From: Methylobacterium sp. FF17
Lineage (GTDB): Bacteria; Pseudomonadota; Alphaproteobacteria; Rhizobiales; Beijerinckiaceae
Assembly (NCBI RefSeq): GCF_025813715.1
Contig: NZ_CP107535.1
Span: 1-35,113 of the forward strand
Reading direction: 5' to 3'
DNA length: 35,113 nucleotides
Position numbers and translations under genes: made by a program. This document shows, piece by piece, positions 1 through 6,841 of the stretch. Under the pieces are notes generated by a model. That model had not been told where the DNA came from. It saw only the letters and a list, made by a program, of their open reading frames with translations, and made no database searches. Every line of letters begins with the position of its first letter. Within the stretch, counting starts at the first letter, position 1.

Positions 1-184
1 AGTTCTGGGAACGGTGCCGACCACGGAAGCCGGGCGCCTCGCCCTGGTGGCCTTCGTTGAAACGTGGGTTGCAGACCACGGGAACGCCGATGGCTCGCCG
101 CAGGATGGCTCCGAGACCGTCTTTGCTAAGGTCTATCCGGCGCTGCTCAAGGCGCTGCGGACCTCCGTCACGGGCCGGGGGTAA
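1..184 (+). CDS. C-terminal part of a PTTxAG-family small protein (gene crosses the window edge)
   Basis: Reading from base 2 (GTT CTG GGA ACG GTG CCG) to TAA at 182-184 gives an open C-terminus containing the block VLGTVPTTEAG followed by a helix-rich tail. Base 1 supplies the third base of a codon whose first two bases are 35112-35113 (GA+A = Glu), so this is the second half of the gene that starts at 34833. The whole protein would be 154 aa. The same PTTxAG block occurs in the proteins at 34291..34752 and 33276..33725, so this is one member of a local paralogue family. Function is unknown and there is no signal peptide. The stop lies 4 bp before the next ATG at 189, consistent with one transcript. 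Confidence 0.85.
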   Translation, partial: VLGTVPTTEAGRLALVAFVETWVADHGNADGSPQDGSETVFAKVYPALLKALRTSVTGRG

Positions 185-188
185 TCCC

Positions 189-476
189 ATGAGCAACATT
201 CACACCTTCGCGTCGAGCCGCCGCTCGGCTGCCGCTGCTGCCCTCCGGGCGCCCTCCCCGGCCGATGTCCGGCGCCAGATCGAGACGGCGGCACAATCCG
301 CCCTGGATACCGCTGACCGGCTGATTGCGCTCCTCGACCAGATCGAGGGGGACCCCGATCGGGAGGACGGCGCCGACGCGGACATCTCCCTCGGCGCGCC
401 CGAGAACCATCACGCCGCGCAAATCATCTGGCTGCGCGGCTCCTCCTCCGATGCCGAACAGGATGCTGCTCGATGA
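189..476 (+). CDS. small acidic orphan protein (95 aa)
   Basis: The ATG at 189 lies 4 bp after the previous stop; the frame stays open further upstream but that part overlaps the preceding gene, so 189 is preferred. The N-terminal ~25 residues are Ser/Ala/Arg rich. Residues ~28-55 form an amphipathic helix (ADRLIALLDQIEGD), followed by an acidic stretch GDPDREDGADADISLG. Short proteins carrying a DPDxEDxxDxExSLG motif are common orphans in Methylobacterium and other Rhizobiales (from memory of the group); no function is known. Its end overlaps the next start by 4 bp (ATGA at 473-476), so the two are probably translationally coupled. Confidence 0.75.
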   Translation: MSNIHTFASSRRSAAAAALRAPSPADVRRQIETAAQSALDTADRLIALLDQIEGDPDREDGADADISLGAPENHHAAQIIWLRGSSSDAEQDAAR

Positions 477-652
477 AAACCTGGATCACCATGCGCGCCG
501 CTCTGGCCCTCGGCCTCCCCGCCGTCGCTCGTGGCGTTGGTCGCCTGAAGCGCCTGCGATGCGCCCTCCTCCGTGATGCCGGCCACGAGGCTGGGCGCGG
601 CAACGTCGTCACCGCTGCCGTCCTTAAAGTCTTCTACGTGGTGGCCTGCTGA
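473..652 (+). CDS. small basic orphan protein (59 aa)
   Basis: ATG at 473 overlaps the upstream TGA; its own TGA (650-652) overlaps the next ATG (652). These stop-start overlaps on both sides, plus GC-rich third positions, are the main evidence that it is a gene. The protein begins MKTWITMRAALALGLPAVARG, which could be a weak signal or membrane-associated segment, followed by a basic Arg/Lys-rich middle and a hydrophobic end (VLKVFYVVAC). The family is not recognised. It sits inside the run of small genes that leads to parA. Confidence 0.6.
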   Translation: MKTWITMRAALALGLPAVARGVGRLKRLRCALLRDAGHEAGRGNVVTAAVLKVFYVVAC

Positions 653-865
653 TGCGTGTCGTTCCTGCCATCACGCAATCCGAGCCGTTGCCATCCCTAG
701 CGGGGCTCATTCGAATGAGCTTCGAGACATGGCGGCTGCGACAGATCGCGGCCGGGCTCGCTCGGGCGAATGCGCGCGGCGATGCCAACGCGGCAACACG
801 TTGGCTCGCCCGGGTAGAGGGCGCGCTTGCGGATCTCGACCGGGCGCAGGAGCGGCTTAGAGCGC

Positions 866-1671
866 CTAACAGAACCGTCTGGACTGGTTGAGGGTGATGA
901 GGCTTGCCGCGAGGCTTGTGAAAGCCTCGTAGATGTCGGCGCGTCGCTCGTAGCGGACGGGCAGGCGGCGGAAGCGGTTGAACCAGGCGTGGGTACGCTC
1001 GACCACCCAGCGGTGGCGACCGAGCTTTTCGCTGCTCTCGACACCACGACGAGCGATGCGCGGCACGATCCCGCGGGCTCGGCATTCGTGCCGACGGGGT
1101 CCGGCATCGTAGGCCTTGTCGGCGTGCAGCTTGTCCGGGCGGCGTCGCGGTCGGCCGCGGCGGCCGTTCCGCAGGGGCGGGATGGCATCGAGGGTGGCCG
1201 CCATCATGACGCTGTCGTGCCGATTGGCCCCGCTCAGGCAGAAGCCCAGCGGGGTGCCGCGCGCGTCGGTGACGAGGTGGCGCTTCGTGCCTGGCTTGCC
1301 CCGGTCCGTCGGGTTCGGGCCGGTGGCAGGCCCCCCTTTTTGGCTGGGACAGACGCGCTGTCCAGGCAAGCCCGGCTCCAGTCGATCTGCCCGGCCGCGT
1401 GCAGACGCTCCAGCAACACGTGATGGAGGCGGCTCCACACGCCCGCCGCTTGCCAATCCCGCAGCCGCCGCCAGCAACTCATGCCGGAGCCGCAGCCCAT
1501 CTCGGCCGGCAGCATCTCCCACGACAGGCCCGAGCGCAGCACGAACAGGATGCCCGTCAGTGCGGCCCGGTTCTCAATGGGACGACGCCCGCCCTTCGGA
1601 CGAGGCCGAGGCGGCGGGAGGAGCGGAGCGATCTCATCCCAGAGATCATCGGGGAGAAGCGGTCTGGCCAT
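866..1671 (-). CDS. IS5-family DDE transposase made by -1 frameshift (two overlapping frames)
   Basis: Frame 1 starts at 1671 (MARPLLPDDLWDEIAPLLPP) and carries the N-terminal DUF4096-like region and the first catalytic Asp (ACLDSASVP). Frame 2 ends at 866 and carries the second Asp (ADKAYD) and the Glu (VVERTHAWFNRFRRL). The frames overlap across an A5G6 run (complement at 1331-1341), where a -1 shift would fuse them into one ~268-residue DDE enzyme. Such two-frame transposases are known in the IS427 group. All three catalytic residues are present, so the element may still be active. The alternative is that one indel has killed it; the homopolymer position favours programmed slippage. Confidence 0.88.
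1331..1341 (-). other. probable ribosomal frameshift site in IS5 transposase
   Basis: On the minus strand the sequence reads AAAAAGGGGGG. In frame 1 it is read AAA AAG GGG GGC; slippage by -1 on A-AAG-GGG allows re-pairing as AAA GGG and enters frame 2, which carries the rest of the DDE domain. The position in the overlap and the direction of the shift both fit. This is inferred from sequence only. Confidence 0.6.
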
Positions 1672-1852
1672 GCCAAACCAACGCGGAACTTCCAGCTCCG
1701 TGCCGTTCTGTTAGGCGCTCTTAGACCCCGGCGACGGCCGCCCTGATCATCCCATCGCAATCAAGCTATCTCACCAGCTCTCTATCTTGATGGCTAGCGT
1801 TTTCATTATTTTGACAGCTCGGGGGCCATCGGGCTCGCAAGCAATTGTTCAT

Positions 1853-1896
1853 GCTCGCACGCCATCGTGCGGGCTTGGGAGGCTGTTGACAGCCTC
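1853..1896 (+). promoter_or_regulatory. two inverted repeats upstream of parA (possible centromere or operator)
   Basis: The first is GCTCGCACG-CCAT-CGTGCGGGC (1853-1874, one mismatch in 9-bp arms). The second is a perfect 8-bp repeat, GAGGCTGT-TG-ACAGCCTC (1879-1896), which contains TTGACA (1886-1891), a possible -35 element. They lie 55-100 bp before the parA start. In type Ib partition loci the centromere and the partner-protein operator usually lie just upstream of parA, so these are candidates for parS or the autoregulatory operator. No -10 box is clear. Confidence 0.45.
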
Positions 1897-1950
1897 TCTC
1901 GCAATCACGATGGCCTGTTGGCTCCGGGACAGGATCACAGGGGAGCGGGT

Positions 1951-2604
1951 GTGCAAGTCATCACGATAGCGGCTCGGAAGGGTGGAGTCGGTAAAACGAC
2001 GCTCGCCATGCATCTAAGCGTGCTTGCCTCCGAGGAAGGACGGCCGGCACTCCTCCTCGACACCGATCCGCAACGGTCGCTTGCATGGTGGCACCGGCTG
2101 CGCGAGGCCGACGTACCGAACCTGATTGAGGCCGATGCGCGGGAATTGCCCGAGCTTGTCGCAGCGGCGAAGCGGGAAGGGATCGCCCGTGTCATCATCG
2201 ACACGCCGCCCCATGCCGAGGACAGCATTCTAGGGGCAATGCGAGTTGCTGACTTGGTGCTCGTCCCGACCCGGCCGGGACCGCTCGACCTGGCTGCGGT
2301 GGCGACGACGCTGGAACTGGCCGAGCGGGTGGGCAAGGTTCCCCTCGCGGTCATCAACCACTCGCCTCCGCGCACCGGGTCAGCCGAACCTGCGATCGTC
2401 GCTGAAGCTCGGGCCGCGCTCGCCAGCATGGGCGCAACCGTCGCCGCGTCAGTCGTCGCGAACCGGGTGAGCATGTCGCACGCGATCCTGACCGGCTCGA
2501 CGGTCAACGAGCACGAACCCGGCGGGAAGGCTGCCGGGGAAGTTGAGGCCCTGTGGCGCGAGATTGAAGCCCGCATGGCGCAGGATGGGAGGAAGCCCCG
2601 ATGA
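1951..2604 (+). CDS. parA: ParA-type partition ATPase
   Basis: This is a small (217 aa) ParA/MinD-family ATPase that should drive plasmid segregation with the partner gene downstream. Residues 9-17 are RKGGVGKTT, a deviant Walker A motif with signature Lys10 and catalytic Lys15. The Walker A' region is LLLDTDPQRSLAWW and Walker B is VIIDTPP. There is no N-terminal DNA-binding domain, so it is type Ib (ParF-like). I chose GTG at 1951, preceded by AGGGGAGCGG and placed directly before the first beta strand (VITIAARKGG); the frame is open further upstream without similarity. Its stop overlaps the next start (ATGA, 2601-2604). The 204 bp upstream hold inverted repeats. Confidence 0.93.
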   Translation: MQVITIAARKGGVGKTTLAMHLSVLASEEGRPALLLDTDPQRSLAWWHRLREADVPNLIEADARELPELVAAAKREGIARVIIDTPPHAEDSILGAMRVADLVLVPTRPGPLDLAAVATTLELAERVGKVPLAVINHSPPRTGSAEPAIVAEARAALASMGATVAASVVANRVSMSHAILTGSTVNEHEPGGKAAGEVEALWREIEARMAQDGRKPR

Positions 2605-2882
2605 GCACGAAACCGCGCCCGACCCTGGACAGCCTCAGTGATCGCTTCGTGCGGAAAGCGGCCCCAGCTGTCATGCCCCTAGGCGAGGCTGAAGCCTCAA
2701 CGCCTGCTGCGCCTGAGAAGTCGCCACGCGCTGGTGAGCGGGATACGCGCGTTCAGATCCTAACGCGGATCGATCCGGCAACCCGGAAGCGGCTCAAGCT
2801 GATCGCGGTCGAACAGGACCGGACCATTCAGGACATCTGCGAGGAAGCCATCCGCGATTTCGTGATCCGTAACAGCAAGTGA
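2601..2882 (+). CDS. ParG-like ribbon-helix-helix partition partner
   Basis: 93 aa, translationally coupled to parA through an ATGA overlap. The first ~48 residues are a flexible Pro/Ala/Lys-rich tail. The C-terminal ~45 residues (TRVQILTRIDPATRKRLKLIA, then QDRTIQDICEEAIRDFV) have the strand-helix-helix pattern of the MetJ/Arc fold, with RVQILTRID as the DNA-contacting strand. In type Ib systems such a partner binds the centromere, stimulates ParA ATPase through its disordered N-terminus and represses the operon. Position and architecture fit ParG or omega-like proteins; sequence identity to a named family was not tested. Confidence 0.82.
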   Translation: MSTKPRPTLDSLSDRFVRKAAPAVMPLGEAEASTPAAPEKSPRAGERDTRVQILTRIDPATRKRLKLIAVEQDRTIQDICEEAIRDFVIRNSK

Positions 2883-2906
2883 TCCAGCTGGCGCGGGAGA
2901 ATGGGG

Positions 2907-2968
2907 GCTTGCAATCGGGCTCCTTTCTTTGCTCGCCAGCTTGCTATCACGACCGCTTGCTGGCTTGC
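2907..2968 (+). repeat. four GCTTGC direct repeats behind the partition operon
   Basis: GCTTGC occurs at 2907, 2939, 2955 and 2963, with spacings of 32, 16 and 8 bp (all multiples of 8). The last three read GCTTGCT, and a related GCTCGCC lies at 2931. Clustered short repeats next to parA/parG genes are candidates for the centromere or for iterons of an origin. No other use is evident in this 130-bp gap. Confidence 0.45.
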
Positions 2969-3012
2969 TCCCGGCTGTTCAAGGAAGCAACTTCCGATAT
3001 CGGTTGTAGTCG

Positions 3013-3441
3013 TTATTTCGCGCACCCAGATGCCACCGATCCAGGCATACTGCATCTGCTCATCAGGCCTGCATCGATGAGATGATCGTGGACGGCCTGA
3101 GCATCAAATGGCTTCTGGATGAAGCACACCGTCGTTGGCAGTTCACCACGAGGGGGACGCTCGCGACCCGAGGCTACCACGATGCTGATATGCGGGTGGT
3201 GCGATGAGGCAGCACGAGCCAGCGCGAACCCGTCGAGCTGCCCATCGAGCACCACAGCGGTGAAGAGCAGGGTGAACTCTCGACCATACTGGCGCACAAG
3301 CTCATATGCTTTGTCGCCTGTCGCCACATCCAGAACTCGGAACCCAGCCCGTTGAAGAATGTCGACGGCATCATTCCGTATGTGCGCGTTCCCTTCGACG
3401 ACAAGCGCGAAAGGTTGCGGCGATGCATTGTAGCTCGGCAT
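3013..3441 (-). CDS. degenerate response-regulator receiver domain protein
   Basis: 142 aa, stand-alone CheY-like receiver fold. Residues 11-16 (FALVVE) form strand 1 with one of the two acidic pocket residues; the next residue is Gly17 instead of Asp/Glu. The phospho-acceptor position, normally Asp in FTDVxLPGxMDG, is Ala62 in LLFTAVVLDGQLDG. Lys110 in the conserved KPF motif is kept. The protein therefore probably cannot be phosphorylated in the usual way and may act as a pseudo-receiver by binding alone. It follows the coiled-coil gene at 3454..3885 by 12 bp and the chemoreceptor gene, all on the minus strand, so it is likely the last gene of a signalling operon. Confidence 0.82.
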   Translation of the reverse strand: MPSYNASPQPFALVVEGNAHIRNDAVDILQRAGFRVLDVATGDKAYELVRQYGREFTLLFTAVVLDGQLDGFALARAASSHHPHISIVVASGRERPPRGELPTTVCFIQKPFDAQAVHDHLIDAGLMSRCSMPGSVASGCAK

Positions 3442-3453
3442 TAACCGATCAGC

Positions 3454-3885
3454 TCAAGGTTGTGGAAGTGTTGCGCTTGAAGATCTTTCCCTTTTGATAT
3501 CTGGTAGCGCCGCATCTGCCGTATCCGCCGATCCTTTCCCACCTTGAGCAAAGGTGGCATCGTAGAGCCATTCGTGTTGCATCATTAGCTTAGCAAGCTG
3601 AGTGCTAAGCGTATCGTAGCTTTCACGCATCTGACGAAAGTTCGCGTTTGTTTGATCTTGGAGGTCACGTAGATATCGAAGCTCTTCGACGTCTGCATGA
3701 TCGTTGACACAGCGACTGGTCTCGCGGAGCGCCAAAAGCCTAACTTGATGCTCAATCGAAGTTAAGGCAGCGATTTGTCCTGCAAGGTAATCTTGCGCAT
3801 CCATGAGCTTTGCCACGCTCACTTGGAGAGTTTGTCGTATCCTAATTACGTCTGGAGCAGAGGTTTGGTCATTCGCAAGCACCAT
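3454..3885 (-). CDS. coiled-coil protein between chemoreceptor and receiver (143 aa)
   Basis: The family is not recognised. The protein is almost all helix: residues ~12-105 show heptad-like spacing of hydrophobic residues (VSVAKLMDAQDYLAGQIAAL; later LRDLQDQTNANFRQMRESYD), and the ~30-residue tail is disordered and Ser/Lys rich. There is no membrane segment, signal peptide or enzyme motif. It lies 71 bp after the chemoreceptor and 12 bp before the degenerate receiver, same strand. It may be a scaffold or partner for the signalling helices of the receptor; this is inferred from position only. Confidence 0.65.
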   Translation of the reverse strand: MVLANDQTSAPDVIRIRQTLQVSVAKLMDAQDYLAGQIAALTSIEHQVRLLALRETSRCVNDHADVEELRYLRDLQDQTNANFRQMRESYDTLSTQLAKLMMQHEWLYDATFAQGGKGSADTADAALPDIKRERSSSATLPQP

Positions 3886-3956
3886 GAGATCATGCTCCTC
3901 GCGCTGTCGCTGTTTGACATTTGATCGTGCACTCTCGAGCTATGCTGCTCGCACTC

Positions 3957-5480
3957 TCAACGAGCAAGTACACGAGCAGCCTCCTTCGTCGTGTTGACAG
4001 CTCGTGAGACCTCGTTGATGGATGTCGAAATCGCCTGCACGTTCTGTGAGATGGCTTGAACCGCCTCGGCCGCTCCCTGCATGCTCGACGACATCTCCTG
4101 CGTCACCACGCTCTGCTCCTCAATCGCAGCAGCCGTGCTGACTACGTAGTCGCGCATAGTTTCGACTGATCCTCGGATCGTCCCAAGCGAACCAGCAACC
4201 TGCGTGGAGGCTGCCTGTACGCTGTCGATTTCACTTGAGATCTGGTTCGTAGCACGGGCTGCCTGTGCTGCAAGGTTCTTCACCTCCTGGGCGACAACAG
4301 CGAAACCGCGTCCTGCCTCTCCAGCCCTTGCCGCCTCAATAGTTGCATTCAGGGCTAGCAGATTGATCTGGCTGGCGATGGTCTGGATCAGGGCTACGAT
4401 GCCGCTCATAGCCGTCGCGGTGTCCGTGAGCTTCTGTATAACCGTACCCGCTGCTTCCACCTGCGCATGTGCATCATCCGTTGCAGTACGAGCCTTGCTC
4501 ATGCTGTGCGAGATTTCGTTGACGGAGGCGGCCAGTTCTTCGGCGGCAGCGGCCATGGTCTGCACGTTGTTGGCGGTACAGCCCGCCGCATAGGTCGCGG
4601 ACCTCGACTTTTCCGAGGAATGCAGAACAGCGCCGTCAATTTGGGTAAAGTTCTGCTCGATCAGGCGTTTGAGGTCAGTCAGCAGAGCGATTTGCGCTGT
4701 GATATCAGTGGCGAACTTCACGACCTTGTATGGACGCCCGCTCGCATCAAGGATGGGATTGTAGGAAGCTTCGATCCAGACCTCTCGACCGTCCTTGCCG
4801 ATGCGCTTGAACTGCCCTTTCTGGTACTCACCCTGGCGCAGCTTGGCCCAGAACGCAGCGTAAACGGGATCGTCACGGAAAGCTGGATCGACGAACATCC
4901 TGTGATGCTGACCGACGATCTCGGGCAACGTGTAGCCTACAACCGTTAGGAAGTTCTCGTTGGCCTCGATGATGGTGCCTTCGAGGCTGAAGGCGATGAC
5001 GGCCTGAGCTTTATGGATGGCCGCTATCTGTCCCTTGTGATCCGCATCAAGCAACTTTTGTGGTGTGATGTCGGCCGCAGATTTGATGACCTTGTAGGGC
5101 TTGCCGTGACGATCAAAGATTGGGTTGTAGGATGCCTCGATCCAGACTTCGCGGCCTTCCTTTCCGATGCGCTTGAACTGCCCAGCCTGGAACTCGCCAG
5201 CCCGCAGCTTCTCCCAAAACGCAATGTATGCGCGGCTGTCCCGCATAGCCGGTTCGACAAAGCGTCGATGGTGCTGTCCAACGACCTCATCTGCGCTAAA
5301 CCCAAGTACGGACAGAAAATTCTCGTTGGCCCGAGTAACAGTCCCACTAAGATCGAATTCGATCACTGACTGGGATCGCTCCAGTGCGGCTAGCTTTGCG
5401 CTGTCTTCCGCTATTGGATTGCGCTTACGACGGAAGAGCATTGCAGAATACCTTCGAAATCTTTCAGGAGATATTGACAC
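3957..5480 (-). CDS. soluble double-PAS methyl-accepting chemotaxis protein (BdlA-like)
   Basis: 507 aa with no transmembrane helix, so a cytoplasmic receptor. PAS1 (~35-140) and PAS2 (~155-263) are close duplicates, each with ANENFL, VGQHHR.FV and [20 protein letters not shown], and each ending in a PAC-type strand (ADIT/TDIT). The MCP signalling domain covers ~290-505; the conserved tip that contacts CheA/CheW is at 371-404 (begins [17 protein letters not shown]). The layout PAS-PAS-MCP without membrane helices is that of BdlA, the Pseudomonas biofilm-dispersal sensor. The HH pair in each PAS could relate to cofactor binding (haem or flavin), but that is inference. It heads an apparent operon with a coiled-coil protein and a receiver lacking its Asp. 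Confidence 0.92.
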   Translation of the reverse strand: MSISPERFRRYSAMLFRRKRNPIAEDSAKLAALERSQSVIEFDLSGTVTRANENFLSVLGFSADEVVGQHHRRFVEPAMRDSRAYIAFWEKLRAGEFQAGQFKRIGKEGREVWIEASYNPIFDRHGKPYKVIKSAADITPQKLLDADHKGQIAAIHKAQAVIAFSLEGTIIEANENFLTVVGYTLPEIVGQHHRMFVDPAFRDDPVYAAFWAKLRQGEYQKGQFKRIGKDGREVWIEASYNPILDASGRPYKVVKFATDITAQIALLTDLKRLIEQNFTQIDGAVLHSSEKSRSATYAAGCTANNVQTMAAAAEELAASVNEISHSMSKARTATDDAHAQVEAAGTVIQKLTDTATAMSGIVALIQTIASQINLLALNATIEAARAGEAGRGFAVVAQEVKNLAAQAARATNQISSEIDSVQAASTQVAGSLGTIRGSVETMRDYVVSTAAAIEEQSVVTQEMSSSMQGAAEAVQAISQNVQAISTSINEVSRAVNTTKEAARVLAR

Positions 5481-5621
5481 CCAGTGATTGAAATCCGCAC
5501 TTCAGCCTTAACTAAATACTTTGATGACAGATGATCATCATCGCGCCCTACCCGTTAACAACAGGTTTATATTCGCTCTCGACTCAACTGACATACGAGT
5601 TTCTTCGCTATTTATGCGAGT

Positions 5622-5797
5622 CTAACGCTTGGTGCCCGCGCTTTGCGGTTTGATGATGTGATACAGGTCGGCGGTCCGAACGAAGGGCTTTGGGGCGCCG
5701 TTGCTCTCAGCAATGAAGCGCTTGATGGCCGCCTGGACCTCGACCGGCGATCTGAACACGCCACGTCGGAGCTGGCGTTTTGCGAGCTTGTCCGTGA
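5622..5797 (-). pseudogene. C-terminal remnant of an IS630-family transposase
   Basis: Reading the minus strand to TAG at 5622-5624 gives FTDKLAKRQLRRGVFRSPVE, then a stretch with VQAAIKRFIAESN and PKPFVRTADLYHIIK. This matches the usual C-terminus of IS630-type transposases (KLxRRxLKRGVFRSxxDLQAAIxRFIxExNxxPKPFVWTADPxxII). A TGA just upstream, next to the end of the HNH gene, cuts it off, and no catalytic DDE part remains. It is a dead fragment marking an old insertion at the left edge of the recombinase/HNH/RTX block. Confidence 0.75.
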
Positions 5798-5801
5798 AGC
5801 A

Positions 5802-6236
5802 TCACAGGGGCTGATACGGTCCCCGGAACAGGTCACCCAAGGCCTTGCGGCGGAACAGGGTGCGCCAGCGACGGCGCTGATGCTCCGGGCGATCGTGGTT
5901 CATGTGGCAGCGTTGGCAGAAGGCTGCCAGGTTCGCGCTCGCATTGTGGGCGGTGTCGTGATCGCGGTGCCCGGTGGCCAGGATCACGCGCGTGGTCCTC
6001 ACACGCCCGAGCACATCGTCGGCTCCGGTCGCCAGGCAGATGAAGCGTCCTGCCCCATCACGCCACGAGCCCTCTTCTGTGTCCCACCAGCGACCATCCC
6101 CGAGATGGAAGACGCGCTGTCCATGCGGGCGGGCGCAAACCTCGCACCGTCCCTTCGCCCGCTCGAAGCGGATCACGGCTGAGAGCTGGGGCCAGTCGAT
6201 GGGATAGAAGAAGCGGTGCTCGCGGCGGATCGGCAT
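5802..6236 (-). CDS. HNH nuclease-like protein
   Basis: 144 aa. The first zinc-knuckle-type pair is CEVCARPHG (~31-39). The HNH core is TGHRDHDTAHNASANLAAFCQRCHMNHD (~88-116 region): His-Asp-His, the central Asn in NLAAFC, then a CxxC pair and final His. HNH proteins nick or cut DNA with a bound metal ion. The start (ATG, 6236) lies 5 bp after the stop of the serine recombinase gene on the same strand, so both are probably on one mRNA. A decayed copy of its C-terminus lies at 15532..15659, which shows the family has moved within this replicon. The real target is unknown. Confidence 0.82.
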   Translation of the reverse strand: MPIRREHRFFYPIDWPQLSAVIRFERAKGRCEVCARPHGQRVFHLGDGRWWDTEEGSWRDGAGRFICLATGADDVLGRVRTTRVILATGHRDHDTAHNASANLAAFCQRCHMNHDRPEHQRRRWRTLFRRKALGDLFRGPYQPL

Positions 6237-6241
6237 GCGCG

Positions 6242-6841
6242 TCAGTCCTGCCGTGCGGCGACAGCCGCGGCGGCTTGGCTGCGAGTGCGGGCCTGGGGGA
6301 AGTAGCTGTAGAAGGTGTCCCGGCTCACCCCGAGGCGCTTGGCGATGGCCGCGATCGAGATGGTGCCCGAGTGCAGCAGGGCGCGGCCCACCTCTAGATC
6401 GGCCTCGGTCAGCTTCTTGGGGCGTCCACCCTTACGCCCACGGGCCAGGGCGGCCTTCAGCCCCTCCATAGTACGCTCCCGGTTGAGGTCGAGGAAGTAC
6501 TCGGCCATGGCCCCGTGCATCTGCAGCGCAAATCGCCCGTGCGCTGTGTCGCTGTCGAACTGCTCGGTCAGGCTGCGGAAGTGGATCTCCTTGACCCGAA
6601 GAGAGTCGATGGTGCGCATCATCTCGACCAGGGATCGGCCAAGTCGATCGAGCTTCCAGACCACGAGCACGTCGGTGGGACGCAGGTAGGCGAGGGCTGC
6701 CTCGAACTCGGGACGCTTGGTCCCGGCCTTGCCGGACTTTTTCTCCTCGAACAGGCGTTCGCAGCCCGCCTTGGTGAGCGCATCGCGCTGCAGGTCGAGG
6801 TTCTGATCCACGGTGGAGACACGGGCATATCCGACAAGCAT
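6242..6841 (-). CDS. serine recombinase (resolvase/DNA invertase family)
   Basis: 199 aa, full length for the small serine recombinases. The catalytic domain begins with YARVSTVDQNLDLQ and has nucleophile Ser9; conserved Arg residues lie in VVWKLDRLGRSL. The long helix E region ends around FLDLNRERTMEGL. The linker is basic (ARGRKGGRPKKLT), followed by a C-terminal helix-turn-helix (SIAAIAKRLGVSRDTFYSYF). It could resolve plasmid multimers or belong to a lost Tn3-like transposon; no tnpA is present. The HNH gene follows by 5 bp. Crossover sites would be expected in the 600-bp non-coding region upstream (6842-7472) but I could not define them. Confidence 0.92.
   Translation of the reverse strand: MLVGYARVSTVDQNLDLQRDALTKAGCERLFEEKKSGKAGTKRPEFEAALAYLRPTDVLVVWKLDRLGRSLVEMMRTIDSLRVKEIHFRSLTEQFDSDTAHGRFALQMHGAMAEYFLDLNRERTMEGLKAALARGRKGGRPKKLTEADLEVGRALLHSGTISIAAIAKRLGVSRDTFYSYFPQARTRSQAAAAVAARQD

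Larger units (their letters stand above)
860..1720 (-). mobile_element. IS5-family insertion sequence (861 bp, complete ends)
   Basis: The ends are perfect 16-bp inverted repeats: GAGCGCCTAACAGAAC at 860-875 and its reverse complement at 1705-1720. They are flanked by a 3-bp target duplication TTA (857-859 and 1721-1723), which fits the T-N-A target preference of IS1031/IS427-type IS5 elements. One transposase gene is encoded on the minus strand in two overlapping frames. Removing the element restores the reading frame of the interrupted host gene, which confirms the boundaries. Confidence 0.93.
652..1746 (+). pseudogene. small orphan gene interrupted near its 3' end by an IS5-family element
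   Basis: ATG at 652 overlaps the previous stop. The present frame reads 79 aa and runs into the IS terminal repeat, ending APNRTVWTG at 889-891. Removing the IS (860-1720) and one copy of the TTA duplication restores CGG CTT AGA CCC CGG ... TGA, with the stop at 1744-1746, so the original protein was 76 aa ending RLRPRRRPP. Only the last seven residues are changed, so the product may still work. The protein is helical and basic with no recognisable domain (WRLRQIAAGLARANARGD, then WLARVEGALADLDRAQERL). It is the last gene of the small-gene run upstream of parA. Confidence 0.75.

Noticed and set aside
5643..6182. Plus-strand frame of 179 codons
   Set aside because: Antisense to the HNH gene and the IS630 relic, both of which have recognisable motifs.
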